This document shows, piece by piece, positions 16,743 to 26,401 of a stretch of DNA of 64,000 bases. Within the stretch, counting starts at the first letter, position 1. Every line of letters begins with the position of its first letter. Both the position numbers and the translations under genes were made by a program. The stretch lies in assembly GCA_034670145.1 (NCBI GenBank), contig JAXMOA010000007.1, positions 1 through 64,000 on the forward strand. The letters run 5' to 3'. The notes beneath the pieces are model-generated. The model was not told the origin of the DNA. It searched no databases and was given only the letters and a program-made list of their open reading frames with translations. This DNA is from HXMU1420-2 sp034670145. GTDB lineage: Bacteria; Pseudomonadota; Alphaproteobacteria; Rhodobacterales; Rhodobacteraceae.

Positions 16743-18362
16743 TCAGGCGCTTTGCGCTGCCCCGAACTGAGCGCCCCGCCCAGGCGCCGCATCCAGCAAC
16801 AGGCGCGTATAGGGATGTTTGGGGTCACTATAGACGTCAAAGGTCGGGCCCTGTTCGACCACCACACCCTTTTGCATGACAATCAACCGGTCACAGATCT
16901 GCGCCGCCACCCTCAGATCATGAGTGATAAACAACATCGCCAGATTATACCGGTCACGAATGTCGTCCAGCAACTCCAGCACCTGCGCCTGCACCGAAAC
17001 ATCCAAAGCTGAAACCGCCTCATCCGCAATCAACAGCTCCGGGTTCACCATCAAGGCCCGCGCAATACAGATCCGCTGGCGTTGTCCGCCGGAAAACTGA
17101 TGCGGATAGCGATCCAAAGCATCCGCCGCCAGACCAACCGTCTCCATCAGCTCGCGCGCATTCGCCAGCGCCTCGTCATAGGACTGGCCAAAATTCATCG
17201 GCGCCTCGACCATGGATTGCCCGACCGTCCGGCGCGGGTTCAAAGACCGGTAAGGGTCCTGAAACACAATCTGAATCTTGCTGCGATGAGGCCGCAACCG
17301 GCGCTCTGGCATGGTGGCGATATTGGTGCCATGCAGGTCAATCTCTCCGCTGGTCGGATTAATCAGCCGCGCAATACACCGCGCCACCGTGGATTTACCC
17401 GACCCGCTTTCGCCCACAATGCCCAGGGTCTCGCCCCGCGCCACATGCAGGTCCACATCCGACGCCGCCAGCACCTCGCGCCCACCGCCAAACAAGCCTT
17501 TGGAGCCATACCGCTTGACCAGACTGCGCGTCTCAACCGCCGTCTCGCCCTGCACAGGCGTGCGCTGCGGCGGGTTCATCGACGGAACCGAGGCCATCAG
17601 CATCTTGCTGTATTCCTGCTGCGGATTGCGCAGCACCTGATCCCGGCTGCCCTGCTCCACGATCTGCCCGCGCTGCATGACCACCACGCGATCCGCGATT
17701 TCGGCCACAACGCCAAAATCATGGGTGATGAACAAAACCCCGGTGCCGCGCCGCTCTTGCATTTCCTTGATCAGAGTCAGGATCTGCGCCTGCGTCGTCA
17801 CATCCAGCGCGGTCGTCGGCTCATCCGCAATCAACAGCGCCGGGTCCAGCACCAGCGCACAGGCAATCATGATCCGCTGGCGCTGCCCGCCCGACAATTG
17901 ATGCGGATAGCTGTCCACCATCCGCTCCGGCTCTGGCAGATGAACCAGATCCATGATCTCAATGGCCCGCGCCCGCCGCTCGGCCGCCGTATGGCTGGTG
18001 TGAATCTCCAGCATCTCGGCAATCTGATCGCCCACCCGCGCCACCGGGTTCAGCGCCGTCATCGGCTCCTGGAAAATCATCGCCATCCGCGTCCCGCGCA
18101 GATCGCGCAACCGGTTCGGCGTGGCACTCAGCGTGTCCTCCCCCTCCAGCAAGGTTTCCCCCGCCACCGGCTTCAGCTCGCGCGGCAACAGCCCCATGAC
18201 CGCCTGCGCCGTCACCGATTTGCCCGATCCGCTTTCACCAACCACACAGACAATCTCGCCCGGGCCAACGTTGAAACTGATGTCTTCAACGGCCCGCTTG
18301 CGATCCGACCCACCGGGCAGTTCAACCGCCAGGTTGCGCACCTCTAGAATGTTTTCGCCCAT
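16743..18362 (-). CDS. Dpp/Opp-type ABC ATPase, fused DppD-DppF
   Basis: The 539-residue protein contains two ABC ATPase domains of the dipeptide/oligopeptide/nickel family. Each has Walker A GESGSGKS (near residues 42 and 325), signature SGGQRQR, and an ADE-type Walker B. The C-terminal motif HPYTRLLLDAAPG is typical of the family. Most Dpp systems use two separate ATPases; a fused protein is common in Rhodobacterales and Rhizobiales. It is the last gene of a four-gene importer operon, 3 bases after the permease. The substrate may be a peptide, or a non-peptide solute, given the catabolic setting. Confidence 0.92.
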   Translation of the reverse strand: MGENILEVRNLAVELPGGSDRKRAVEDISFNVGPGEIVCVVGESGSGKSVTAQAVMGLLPRELKPVAGETLLEGEDTLSATPNRLRDLRGTRMAMIFQEPMTALNPVARVGDQIAEMLEIHTSHTAAERRARAIEIMDLVHLPEPERMVDSYPHQLSGGQRQRIMIACALVLDPALLIADEPTTALDVTTQAQILTLIKEMQERRGTGVLFITHDFGVVAEIADRVVVMQRGQIVEQGSRDQVLRNPQQEYSKMLMASVPSMNPPQRTPVQGETAVETRSLVKRYGSKGLFGGGREVLAASDVDLHVARGETLGIVGESGSGKSTVARCIARLINPTSGEIDLHGTNIATMPERRLRPHRSKIQIVFQDPYRSLNPRRTVGQSMVEAPMNFGQSYDEALANARELMETVGLAADALDRYPHQFSGGQRQRICIARALMVNPELLIADEAVSALDVSVQAQVLELLDDIRDRYNLAMLFITHDLRVAAQICDRLIVMQKGVVVEQGPTFDVYSDPKHPYTRLLLDAAPGRGAQFGAAQSA

Positions 18363-18365
18363 TGC

Positions 18366-19325
18366 CTAAACTCGTTTTGCAAAGCGTGGATCAAGCGTGT
18401 CGCGCAGACCATCGCCCAACATATTCACCGACAGAACCGTCAGCGCCAAAACCACACCGGGATACAGGATGTTGTGTGGGAACAACTGAAACACCTGACG
18501 CCCCTCGGCCATGATGTTGCCCCAGGTCGGAATCTCTGGCGGAATCCCGATGCCCAGGAAACTCAAGATCGCCTCGACGATGATCGCGCTGGCCACAATG
18601 AACGTGCCCTGCACGATCAAAGGCGCAATCGTATTGGGCAAGACATGGCGCACCAACAACAACGGCGCCGGCGTGCCAGCGGTGATCGCGGCCTCCACAT
18701 AAGGCTCTTCGCGAATGGACAGCACAACAGAGCGCACCAATCGGACCACCCGTGGCACCTCGGCCACCACAATCGCCACAATGACCGAGCCGAGCCCGGC
18801 CGAAAAAAGCGACACGATCGCAATCGCCAGCAGGATCGCCGGAATCGCCATCATCCCATCCATGATCCGCATCACAATGCCATCCGCCCAGCGGAAATAT
18901 CCCGCCACCAGACCCAGCCCCAGACCAATCGCAATCGCCAGCACCGCAACCGATGCCCCCACGATCAACGACGTGCGCGCGCCATAGACCACCCGCGAAT
19001 AGACATCCCGCCCCAGCGTGTCCGACCCCATGCGATACACCACCGGAATCTTGTTGCCGTCATAATCGCGCACCATGGCCTCATAGCCCGGTGCCTTGTT
19101 GCGGTTGCGCGGGCTGATATCAGACGGATCGCGCGTGCCCAGAAATGGCGCGAAAATCCCCATCAGAATGATCAGCAGGGCAATCGTCCCGCCAACCCGA
19201 ACCGAGGTATTGCCCAAAATGCGCCGCAGCGTCTGACGCGCCGGTGACTGGGCTTTGGCCGGAACCGCAGAGTTCGCCTCTGGTTGCGTGGCGGCATCCG
19301 CCTGCGAAGGAGCTGCATCAGTCAT
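18366..19325 (-). CDS. Dpp/Opp-type ABC permease (DppC-like)
   Basis: The 319-residue permease has a cytoplasmic N-terminal extension of about 35 residues rich in Ala and Pro, then roughly six membrane segments. The coupling motif YVEAAITAGTPAPLLLVRHVLPN and the conserved DTLGRDVYSRVVYGARTSL segment are typical of DppC. Its ATG overlaps the DppB-like stop (TAATG), so the two permease subunits are translated together. It forms the translocation channel with DppB. Confidence 0.92.
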   Translation of the reverse strand: MTDAAPSQADAATQPEANSAVPAKAQSPARQTLRRILGNTSVRVGGTIALLIILMGIFAPFLGTRDPSDISPRNRNKAPGYEAMVRDYDGNKIPVVYRMGSDTLGRDVYSRVVYGARTSLIVGASVAVLAIAIGLGLGLVAGYFRWADGIVMRIMDGMMAIPAILLAIAIVSLFSAGLGSVIVAIVVAEVPRVVRLVRSVVLSIREEPYVEAAITAGTPAPLLLVRHVLPNTIAPLIVQGTFIVASAIIVEAILSFLGIGIPPEIPTWGNIMAEGRQVFQLFPHNILYPGVVLALTVLSVNMLGDGLRDTLDPRFAKRV

Positions 19326-20266
19326 TAATAGCGGATCCTCGGGTCTAGAAAGGTATAGCTGACATCAATCAGCAGGTTGATCAGAACATAGACGACCGAG
19401 AAAAACAGGATCACCGCCTGAATGGTCGGGAAATCGCGGTTCAGCACTGCCTCAACCGTCAACAATCCCAGCCCCGGAATGGTGAACACCGATTCCGTCA
19501 CCACCACGCCGCTGATCAGCACCGCAATCGCCAGACCAATCACCGTCACAATCGGCACCGCCGCATTGCGCACCGCATGGCGCATCAACACTTTGGCCTC
19601 GGTCTGCCCCTTGGAACGGGCGGTGCGGATGTAATCCTCGCCCAGAACCTCCAGCACCGAGGTCCGCGTCATCCGCGCAATGAAGGCCACGAAAATGACC
19701 GACAAGGCCACAGAGGGCAAAATCAGCCGATAGGCCCAGCCTCCGATGCCATCCTCAATGCGTTGATACCCCTGCACCGGCAGCCAGCCCAGCTGCACGG
19801 AAAACACATAGATCAGCCCATATCCGATCACGAACACTGGCACTGAAAATCCCAGCACGCTAAAGCCCATGATGATCCGGTCAAACCAGCTGCCCTGTTT
19901 ATAGGCGGCCAGCGTGCCCATCGGCACAGCGATCAACACGGTCAGCACAATGGTCATAAACGACAACGAAAACGTCGGCTCGATCCGCGACGAGATCAGC
20001 TCGCTCACCTGTTTCTTATAGTAAAAACTCTGCCCCATCTCGAACCGCAACATATCGCCCAGCCACATGCCAAACTGTTTCCACAGCGGTTGGTCCAGGC
20101 CCAGGTTTTCGCGGATCTCGGCAATCTGCTGGTCATTGGCAAAGTCGCCCGCAATCATCGCCGCCGGATCTCCGGGGGTCAGTCGCAGCAGCAAGAAAAT
20201 GAAAATCGCGACGAACAACATCACTGGGATTGTCGCCAGAACGCGTTTGATCAGATAAGCGCCCAT
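19325..20266 (-). CDS. Dpp/Opp-type ABC permease (DppB-like)
   Basis: The 313-residue permease has an N-terminal membrane helix (LIKRVLATIPVMLFVAIFIFLLLRLTPGDPA) with the conserved PGDPA after it, and about five more segments. The coupling-loop motif DYIRTARSKGQTEAKVLMRHAVRNA is intact. It pairs with DppC and is separated from the binding-protein gene by a short hairpin. The ending LIDVSYTFLDPRIRY is typical of the subunit. Confidence 0.92.
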   Translation of the reverse strand: MGAYLIKRVLATIPVMLFVAIFIFLLLRLTPGDPAAMIAGDFANDQQIAEIRENLGLDQPLWKQFGMWLGDMLRFEMGQSFYYKKQVSELISSRIEPTFSLSFMTIVLTVLIAVPMGTLAAYKQGSWFDRIIMGFSVLGFSVPVFVIGYGLIYVFSVQLGWLPVQGYQRIEDGIGGWAYRLILPSVALSVIFVAFIARMTRTSVLEVLGEDYIRTARSKGQTEAKVLMRHAVRNAAVPIVTVIGLAIAVLISGVVVTESVFTIPGLGLLTVEAVLNRDFPTIQAVILFFSVVYVLINLLIDVSYTFLDPRIRY

Positions 20267-20290
20267 GCCCTGCCTTTCTTATGTCAGGAA

Positions 20291-20308
20291 CGGCCCGGAA
20301 ATGGGCCG
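20291..20308 (-). terminator. Hairpin between binding protein and permease
   Basis: CGGCCC pairs with GGGCCG across a 6-base loop in the 72-base gap between the DppA-like and DppB-like genes. No long T run follows. It probably protects the upstream mRNA or attenuates the permease genes, a common layout for ABC importers. Confidence 0.5.
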
Positions 20309-20338
20309 CCCCTTTGGTCTTGAAATGCGATCTTGCGA

Positions 20339-21934
20339 TCAGTTCTTGGCGACGTTCCAGAACACCGGCACGCCTGGCTGCAAATATCCGTCGATATTGT
20401 TGCGCAGCGCCGAGTTTGTGTTCCACTGACCCAGGTGAATATGGGTCGGATACTCGGTCCAGCGCTTCTGGATATCCTCAACAATCGCCATCTGATCTTC
20501 AAAGGATGTGGCCCGCGCAAAGGCGTCCCGCAGCTTTTCGATCTCTTCGTCACAGGGCCAGCCAAACAGCGCCTTGTCACAGCTGGAGTTCAGGAAGGCC
20601 ATCGCAACCGGGTTGAACAGGTCACCCGCCGTCCAGGCCGTGATAAAGGCGTTCCAGCCGCCATCCTCAGGCTTGTCCTGCTTGGAGCGACGCGCCACCA
20701 GAGTGGACCAGTCCATCGACTGCATGTCGACATTCATGCCCACAGCTTCCATCAGATCCTTGGCAACCGGCGCCAGGTTTGTCAGCGACGGCACGTTGGT
20801 CGAATGCATCAACAGGATCGGCTGATCGGTGTATCCGCCCTCGGCCAGCAATTCGCGCGCCTTGGCAAAGTTCGACTCCAACAGCCCATCCATATGCGCG
20901 TCGGTTTCAAACGGCTGTCCACACCCGAACAGAGCCTTGCAGACCCGGTAGAGATCGGGGTTGCCAACCGTCGCATCCAGGAAATCTTCCTGGTTGAACG
21001 CATACAGCAACGCCTGACGCACCTTCGGATTGTCGAACGGAGGATGCAGCACGTTATAGCGGAACGTATACTGCAAACCGGCCGGGTTCGGGTCCTTCAG
21101 ATAGGCCGCGCCCGAATCCGTGATCAGCGGCAAAAGATCCGCCGGCACGCTCTCGATGATGTCAATCTCGCCCGCAATCAGCGCATTCACCGCCTGCTGC
21201 ATGTCGCGGATCGGCGTCCACTCCACGCGATCAACCTTGGCAATCTTGGCACCGGCAAACCCGTCTGTCGGTTCGTCGCGCGGCACATAGTCGTCAAACT
21301 TCTCATAGACAACCTTGGTGCCCGGCTCCCATTCCTCATTGTTGAACATGAACGGACCAGAGCCGATATACTCGCTGATCTGCTCCGACCCCGGCGTCGC
21401 GGCAATGCGCGCAGGCATCATGAACGGCACGTTCGAACTGGGCTTGGCCAGCGCCAGCTCCACCAGACCCGTTGGCGCGTTCAGCTTGAACACCATGGTC
21501 TTTGCGTCGGTCGCCTCCAGGCTGTCGACAAAGTCCATCATCTTCTGGCCCATCGCATCCTTAGAGCCCCAACGCCGGATCGACGCGACCGTATCTTCCG
21601 CCGTCACATCCGCGCCATCGTGCCATTTCAGCCCGTCCCGCAGCGTCATGGTGATCGTCAGCCCATCCGCCGAACGTTCCACACTATCCACCATCTGCGG
21701 CTGGATCTTGCCTTCGCTATCCATCGCGAACAGCGTGTCGTAAATCATATAGCCGTGGTTGCGGCTGATATAGGCGGTGGTCCAGATCGGATCCAGGATC
21801 TTGAGCCCGGAATGCGGAACAACCTTCAGAACGGTCTCCGCTTGTGCCTGAGGCGCTTGCGCAGTCAGGCCCGCGGCCATCGCCGCGGCCGCCACGGCCC
21901 CAAACAGCATTCTGCGACTTATCGAAAGCAGCAT
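20339..21934 (-). CDS. Dpp/Opp-type ABC substrate-binding protein
   Basis: The 531-residue protein is a family 5 extracellular solute-binding protein. It has a signal peptide after an Arg pair (SRRMLFGAVAAAAMAAGLTA), cleaved near QAQA, and standard motifs such as LRDGLKWHDGADVTAED and the GSGPFMF segment. I chose ATG 21934 because AGGGAGA lies just upstream. It leads a four-gene importer operon. It has four Cys in the second lobe (VCKALFGCG and CDKALFGWPC), which could form disulfides in the periplasm. The ligand is unknown; members of this family import peptides, opines, glutathione and some aromatics. Confidence 0.9.
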   Translation of the reverse strand: MLLSISRRMLFGAVAAAAMAAGLTAQAPQAQAETVLKVVPHSGLKILDPIWTTAYISRNHGYMIYDTLFAMDSEGKIQPQMVDSVERSADGLTITMTLRDGLKWHDGADVTAEDTVASIRRWGSKDAMGQKMMDFVDSLEATDAKTMVFKLNAPTGLVELALAKPSSNVPFMMPARIAATPGSEQISEYIGSGPFMFNNEEWEPGTKVVYEKFDDYVPRDEPTDGFAGAKIAKVDRVEWTPIRDMQQAVNALIAGEIDIIESVPADLLPLITDSGAAYLKDPNPAGLQYTFRYNVLHPPFDNPKVRQALLYAFNQEDFLDATVGNPDLYRVCKALFGCGQPFETDAHMDGLLESNFAKARELLAEGGYTDQPILLMHSTNVPSLTNLAPVAKDLMEAVGMNVDMQSMDWSTLVARRSKQDKPEDGGWNAFITAWTAGDLFNPVAMAFLNSSCDKALFGWPCDEEIEKLRDAFARATSFEDQMAIVEDIQKRWTEYPTHIHLGQWNTNSALRNNIDGYLQPGVPVFWNVAKN

Positions 21935-22082
21935 TCGTATCTCCCTGTTTTTTGCGCGATTATATGAGTTCGCATGGACCACTATTCAGGCAGTCATCCA
22001 ATCTGTCAAAGTTTTGGATGAAAAAATGGGCCAGATTCTCGCAATGCTCAGGTTTTCCGCATACCGCCCACAGAGGTGCAGA

Positions 22083-22955
22083 TCAGGCGAATTCGGCCCG
22101 CGCCGTCATCGCCAGACCGCCCGCCGGGGTACAGGCCCAGACATCCACATGCCCGGGCTGATCCGCATCGCCACCCCGCGCAACCGGTGCCGTCACCGGC
22201 CCCGCGCAGATCTCGAACGGGTCCGTGTCAAACAGGGGGCTGACAGCACGATAAGTGAAACTGCGCAGCGGCCCGGGGCAGACCCGCCGCGCAAGATCAG
22301 CCAGCAAAGTCGCGGTCAAAGGACCATGAAACACCAGATCTGGGTATCCTTCGACATCTCTCGCATAGGAACGATCATAATGAATCCGATGGCCGTTAAA
22401 GGTGAGCGCCGAATACCGGAACAGCATCACAATCGACGGGGTGACCTCCTCGCGCTGCTCCGCCTGCAATGGCGCAGCGACCAAAGCAGGCGCAGCCGCC
22501 CCCGGGGCCGGGTCTTCGCGATAGACAATGTCATGCTCCTCGCGCCAAACCGTCTGGCCCGCACGCTGATAACAATGTTCCACCGTCACAAAACACAGCC
22601 GCCCGCTCTTGCCGGTCTTGGGCGCCACATTCAGGATTTTGGACTGCCGCGTCACGGAATCACCAATCCGCAACGCCCCTGAAAACGCGAATCGCCCACC
22701 GGCCCACATCCGCCGGGGCAGATCCACAGGCGGCAAAAACCCACCCTTGGCCGGATGCCCGTCCCGTCCCAGCTGATCCAGCGGGGCAGGTGAATGAAAA
22801 TACATCCAATTCCACAACGGCGGCAGAGGGCTGCCCAACGCGACCGGAACCTCCAGCGGCAAGATGCTCTCCATCAAGGCCGCCGGGCGCAGGTCCAGCG
22901 TATCGGACACCTGCTCAACCCGCCCGACCCAATCGGTGATATCCTGCGCCGTCAT
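22083..22955 (-). CDS. MaoC-like / HTD2-type acyl-CoA hydratase
   Basis: The 290-residue protein resembles the mesaconyl-C4-CoA hydratase / HTD2 group. It is a double hot-dog protein whose second half carries the hydratase motif in YSALTFNGHRIHYDRSYAR. The first half has RMWAGGRFAFSGALRIGD. Such enzymes add or remove water from acyl-CoA thioesters. It lies 21 bases downstream of a LysR gene in the same direction and behind the Dpp importer. No CoA ligase, CoA transferase or lyase is next to it, so the pathway cannot be named. The hot-dog hydratase call is firm; the mesaconyl-CoA preference is only a resemblance. Confidence 0.75.
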   Translation of the reverse strand: MTAQDITDWVGRVEQVSDTLDLRPAALMESILPLEVPVALGSPLPPLWNWMYFHSPAPLDQLGRDGHPAKGGFLPPVDLPRRMWAGGRFAFSGALRIGDSVTRQSKILNVAPKTGKSGRLCFVTVEHCYQRAGQTVWREEHDIVYREDPAPGAAAPALVAAPLQAEQREEVTPSIVMLFRYSALTFNGHRIHYDRSYARDVEGYPDLVFHGPLTATLLADLARRVCPGPLRSFTYRAVSPLFDTDPFEICAGPVTAPVARGGDADQPGHVDVWACTPAGGLAMTARAEFA

Positions 22956-22976
22956 GCTCTGCCCCCGAAACTTGCC

Positions 22977-23978
22977 CTAAACATCTCTGTCCCGCACCGC
23001 CTGATCCCCCAACGGCCCCACAAAATCCGAAATCCGCTGCGTCAGCACTTCGGTCGAGGTGCGGGCGAAATCCACCGGCAGATCCTGCAATGCCCCCTCG
23101 GGCGCCACAACCGTCAATGTCCGCGACAGGCCCGCAACCGGCAATGGCTCGATCCGCAACGGCATGTTCTCGACCATCCCGTCGATCAACAGGGTCGGCG
23201 TCAGCAGGCTAAATCCCATGCCCTGCGCCACACAAGAGGTGATCATGCTCGACCGATCCGCCTGAATCACCCGCCGGGGTTCGTGCCGCAACCGGCGCAA
23301 ATGCTGCATGATCTGCCGCCCGGCATAGGTGCTGTCCGCAAACCGCACCAAAGGCAGCCGCGCCTGAACCGCCTCCAGCGACTCCACCGGACCATCATAC
23401 TGCGACGGCAACACCAGCAAATAGGCCTCCGTCAGGATCAGATGCCGCTCCAACCCGTCCAGATCCAGAAACGGGTTCGATGTGATCGCCAGATCCGCCC
23501 GTTTCGTGCGCAACAGCTGCTCATGATCGCCGCTTTGACCCGCATGCAGCGTGATATCCTCCACCCCATAGCGATCCCGCGCCAGCGTCACCAGCGCCGG
23601 GGTCAGCGTCGTCGCCGCCGAGGCCTGCATCCCAACCCGCAACATCCCGATCGGTCGTGGCCCGGCCCGCCGCATCTCGGTCTCCAGATCCCCCATCGCC
23701 TCCAGAATGCGCTGCGCCTGCTGGTGCAACCGCAACCCCGCATGGGTCAATTGCGCGGGCCGCGTGCTGCGGTCCAGCAAGGGCGTGCCAAAGGCCTTCT
23801 CCAGCGCCGCAATATGCTGAGACGCCGCCGGTTGCGACAACCCCAGCATCCGCGCCCCGGACCGCATCTGCCCGGTCTCGGCCACCGCCACCAAAACCTC
23901 CAGCGACCGCAACAGACCCGGCGTGAACCGGCGCGGGGCAAAGGGCAGGGCGGTATGCGAACGCGAGGGGGAAACCAT
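22977..23978 (-). CDS. LysR-family transcriptional regulator
   Basis: The 333-residue protein has an N-terminal winged helix-turn-helix (LRSLEVLVAVAETGQMRSGARMLG, then SQPAASQHIAALEKAFG). A periplasmic-binding-protein-like effector domain follows. It is divergent from the MttB-family gene, across an 82-base gap containing a T-N11-A type LysR box, and lies upstream of the MaoC-like gene in the same direction. It may therefore control both the methyltransferase and the hydratase. The N-terminal extension of about 18 residues before the helix-turn-helix leaves the exact start slightly uncertain. Confidence 0.87.
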   Translation of the reverse strand: MVSPSRSHTALPFAPRRFTPGLLRSLEVLVAVAETGQMRSGARMLGLSQPAASQHIAALEKAFGTPLLDRSTRPAQLTHAGLRLHQQAQRILEAMGDLETEMRRAGPRPIGMLRVGMQASAATTLTPALVTLARDRYGVEDITLHAGQSGDHEQLLRTKRADLAITSNPFLDLDGLERHLILTEAYLLVLPSQYDGPVESLEAVQARLPLVRFADSTYAGRQIMQHLRRLRHEPRRVIQADRSSMITSCVAQGMGFSLLTPTLLIDGMVENMPLRIEPLPVAGLSRTLTVVAPEGALQDLPVDFARTSTEVLTQRISDFVGPLGDQAVRDRDV

Positions 23979-23992
23979 GCTGACGATCCTGA

Positions 23993-24011
23993 GTATAAGA
24001 ATTACTGATAC
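23993..24011. promoter_or_regulatory. LysR box upstream of the MttB-family gene
   Basis: GTAT-N11-ATAC is an inverted repeat of the classical T-N11-A LysR form, centred between the divergent LysR and methyltransferase starts. This is the expected position for the regulator's recognition site. Confidence 0.55.
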
Positions 24012-24060
24012 TAAGCCCTAATCGTTGCCCCAGGCAAACCCCCGGGCATAGCCTGCCCCC

Positions 24061-25620
24061 ATGCAGACCCAGCCCCCCAGCTCGCGCAGGTCCCTGCGCA
24101 AGGCCCGCGCCCGCGCCAAGGCCGGCGGCACAGCCACCGTGCCCACCGCACCCCGCGCCCCCTACATCCAGCGCCAGCTGGGCACATTCAACGTGCTCGC
24201 CGAAGAGGGGCTCTGCCTGATCGAGGCCAATGCCGACCAGATCCTGGCCGAAACCGGGATGGAGTTTCACGACGACCCCGAAATCCTGCGGATCTTTGCC
24301 ACAGCCGGCTGCGAGGTCGACGGCACGCGCGTCCGCTTTGCGCCGGGGTTCTGCCGCCGCACCATTCAGGCCACGGCCCCGGCCACGTTTACCCAACACG
24401 CCCGAAACCCGGCAAACTCCGTGCAGTTTGGCGGCAATGCCACCATCCTGTGCCCGTCCTGGGGGCCCCCCTTTGTCCATGACCTGGACCGAGGCCGCCG
24501 ATACGCCACGCACGAGGATTTTGTCTCGCTGGTGAAACTGCATCAGACCCTGCCCTGGCTGCATCACTCCGGCGGCGTGGTCTGCGAACCGGTCGACCTG
24601 CCAGCCAACAAACGCCACCTGGACATGCTCTATGCCCATATCCGCCACTCCGACCGCGCCTATATGGGCGCCTTCATCGGCGCCGAACGGGCCGGCCACG
24701 CGCTGGACATGGCCCGCATCGTCTTTGGCGCCGACTTCGTGGCCCAAAACCCCGTGCTCTATTGCGTCTCCAACACCAACGCGCCGCTGGTCATGGATGC
24801 CAATATGTCCGGCGCGCTGAAAACCTATGCCCGCGCCGGTCAGCCGGTGGCCTGCACGCCCTGGGTCCTGACCGGAGCCATGTCCCCAACCACCGTCGCA
24901 GGCACCCTGGCCCAGGTCCTGGCCGAGGCCCTGGCCACCCTCGCCCTGGTCCAGCTCATCGCACCCGGCGCGCCCTGCCTGATGGGCAGCTTTGCCTCCA
25001 CCATGTCCATGAAATCCGGCGCCCCCACCTTTGGCACCCCCGAGGCCGGCCTGATGGTGCTCGCCGCCGGCCAACTGTCCCGCCGCCTCGGCGTGCCGCT
25101 GCACACCGTGGGCACGCTCAGCGCCTCCAAAATCCCCGATGCCCAAAGCCAGCAAGAAGCCACCTGGGGCCTGATGATGTCCATGTTCGCAGGCGCCAAC
25201 CTGATCAACCACGCCACCGGCTGGCTCGAAGGCGGGCTGGTCACCTCTTTCGAGAAAACCATCATCGACCACGACCTCTGCGGCAAGGTCGGGCGCTTTT
25301 TCGACGGGATCGACCTCAGCGAAAACGCCCAGGCCATGGCAGCCATCGCAACCACCGGGCCCGGCGCCCACTTCCTGGGCTCCGAACACACACAGGCCAA
25401 TTTCATGTCCGCCCTGTTCCGCCCGCTGACCCCGGATGACAACGCCTTCGAACATTGGCAAGAGGCCGGCAGCCAGGACACCGCCACCCGCGCCAATACC
25501 ATCTGGAAAGAGCAGCTGGCCAGCTACACAGACCCAGGCCTGAACCCGGACACCGACGCCGAACTGCGCGACTATATCGCCCGCCGCAAGGCCGAGACCC
25601 CGGACCGGAACTACTACTGA
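24061..25620 (+). CDS. MttB-family (trimethylamine:corrinoid) methyltransferase, non-pyrrolysine
   Basis: The 519-residue protein belongs to the trimethylamine methyltransferase superfamily, whose members move a methyl group from a quaternary or tertiary amine to a corrinoid protein. Its frame is open from start to stop with no in-frame TAG, so it is the non-pyrrolysine type, like glycine-betaine methyltransferase MtgB. Conserved blocks include AETGMEFHDDPEILRIF, LVMDANMSGALKTYARAGQP and ANLINHATGWLEGGL. The N-terminus is Arg/Ala/Pro-rich. No corrinoid-protein gene is adjacent. It overlaps the convergent sulfotransferase-like gene by 7 bases. A betaine, carnitine or other trimethylated substrate is plausible. 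Confidence 0.87.
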   Translation: MQTQPPSSRRSLRKARARAKAGGTATVPTAPRAPYIQRQLGTFNVLAEEGLCLIEANADQILAETGMEFHDDPEILRIFATAGCEVDGTRVRFAPGFCRRTIQATAPATFTQHARNPANSVQFGGNATILCPSWGPPFVHDLDRGRRYATHEDFVSLVKLHQTLPWLHHSGGVVCEPVDLPANKRHLDMLYAHIRHSDRAYMGAFIGAERAGHALDMARIVFGADFVAQNPVLYCVSNTNAPLVMDANMSGALKTYARAGQPVACTPWVLTGAMSPTTVAGTLAQVLAEALATLALVQLIAPGAPCLMGSFASTMSMKSGAPTFGTPEAGLMVLAAGQLSRRLGVPLHTVGTLSASKIPDAQSQQEATWGLMMSMFAGANLINHATGWLEGGLVTSFEKTIIDHDLCGKVGRFFDGIDLSENAQAMAAIATTGPGAHFLGSEHTQANFMSALFRPLTPDDNAFEHWQEAGSQDTATRANTIWKEQLASYTDPGLNPDTDAELRDYIARRKAETPDRNYY

Positions 25621-26363
25621 TGCGCGTGTGCGGCCATGAACTTGTCAAAATAGGGCTGGTGATGGGCCACATAGCCCACATAGGGCGCACCCAGAGCCGC
25701 CAGCTCGGCCGCCACATCCCGATCCGTGTCAGGCGGGGCGATGCCCGTGCTCTGAATCACCTCCTGATGCCAGGCCTCCACCGCGCGCCAGTCCTGCGGC
25801 GCCGAAGCCTCCCAGCGCAGCGCATGGGGCGCGTCCGCCAGACCCGCATCCCGCCAATACCGCGCCATCTCGGCCGCCGGATTGGCCCGGATCGCCACAG
25901 ACGGCAAAATCGTCGGCTTTATCCCCATCTCGACCAGCGCCAGATACAGCCGCCACTGCGCCTCCAACCCGACCTCCTCCAAAGAGAAATCCGCCTGCTT
26001 CTTGGCATAGGAAATCACACTCTCCGCCGGATCGCGGATCAAAAACGCATGACTCATCTGGCAGGCAAAATCCGGATCCGCACTCAGCGTGTCACAGACG
26101 TAATAACCCATGTCCTTGAAGAACACCGGCCCCTCCTGCGCCGTTTGACGAATCAACGTCCGGATGCCCTCATAGGTCACAGGATGATCAACCTCAGGGG
26201 CAAAACCGGCAAATTTTCCACGACCCCCGGACATGTAATAGTCATACATAAAGGGTTCATGCAGAACAGACAGATCGCCGCGCTCACGCATGATGCGCTC
26301 AACGGCGGTCGACATAGAACGGGGATGGCACCAAAGCGCATGAATTTTCATACCTCCGGTCAT
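25614..26363 (-). CDS. Sulfotransferase-like P-loop protein
   Basis: The product (about 249 residues) has HALWCHPRSMSTAVER at its N-terminus, a 5'-phosphosulfate-binding loop of sulfotransferase type. HAFLIRDPAESVISYAKKQ follows at about residue 110, matching the 3'-phosphate-binding region. Such proteins use PAPS, although some relatives in this group act on other nucleotides. The start is uncertain. ATG 26351 has GGAGG only one base upstream, so I list 26363, four codons earlier. Its 3' end overlaps the methyltransferase gene in convergent orientation, and its start faces away from the dimethylglycine-dehydrogenase operon. The substrate is unknown. Confidence 0.7.
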   Translation of the reverse strand: MTGGMKIHALWCHPRSMSTAVERIMRERGDLSVLHEPFMYDYYMSGGRGKFAGFAPEVDHPVTYEGIRTLIRQTAQEGPVFFKDMGYYVCDTLSADPDFACQMSHAFLIRDPAESVISYAKKQADFSLEEVGLEAQWRLYLALVEMGIKPTILPSVAIRANPAAEMARYWRDAGLADAPHALRWEASAPQDWRAVEAWHQEVIQSTGIAPPDTDRDVAAELAALGAPYVGYVAHHQPYFDKFMAAHAHQ

Positions 26364-26401
26364 AAAACCCCGCGAACATCCCGTCAAATCAGAGTCCTGC
26401 C

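Noticed and set aside
24061..25620. Pyrrolysine-containing trimethylamine methyltransferase
   Set aside because: The frame has no internal TAG codon, and no pyl genes are visible, so it is the non-pyrrolysine type.
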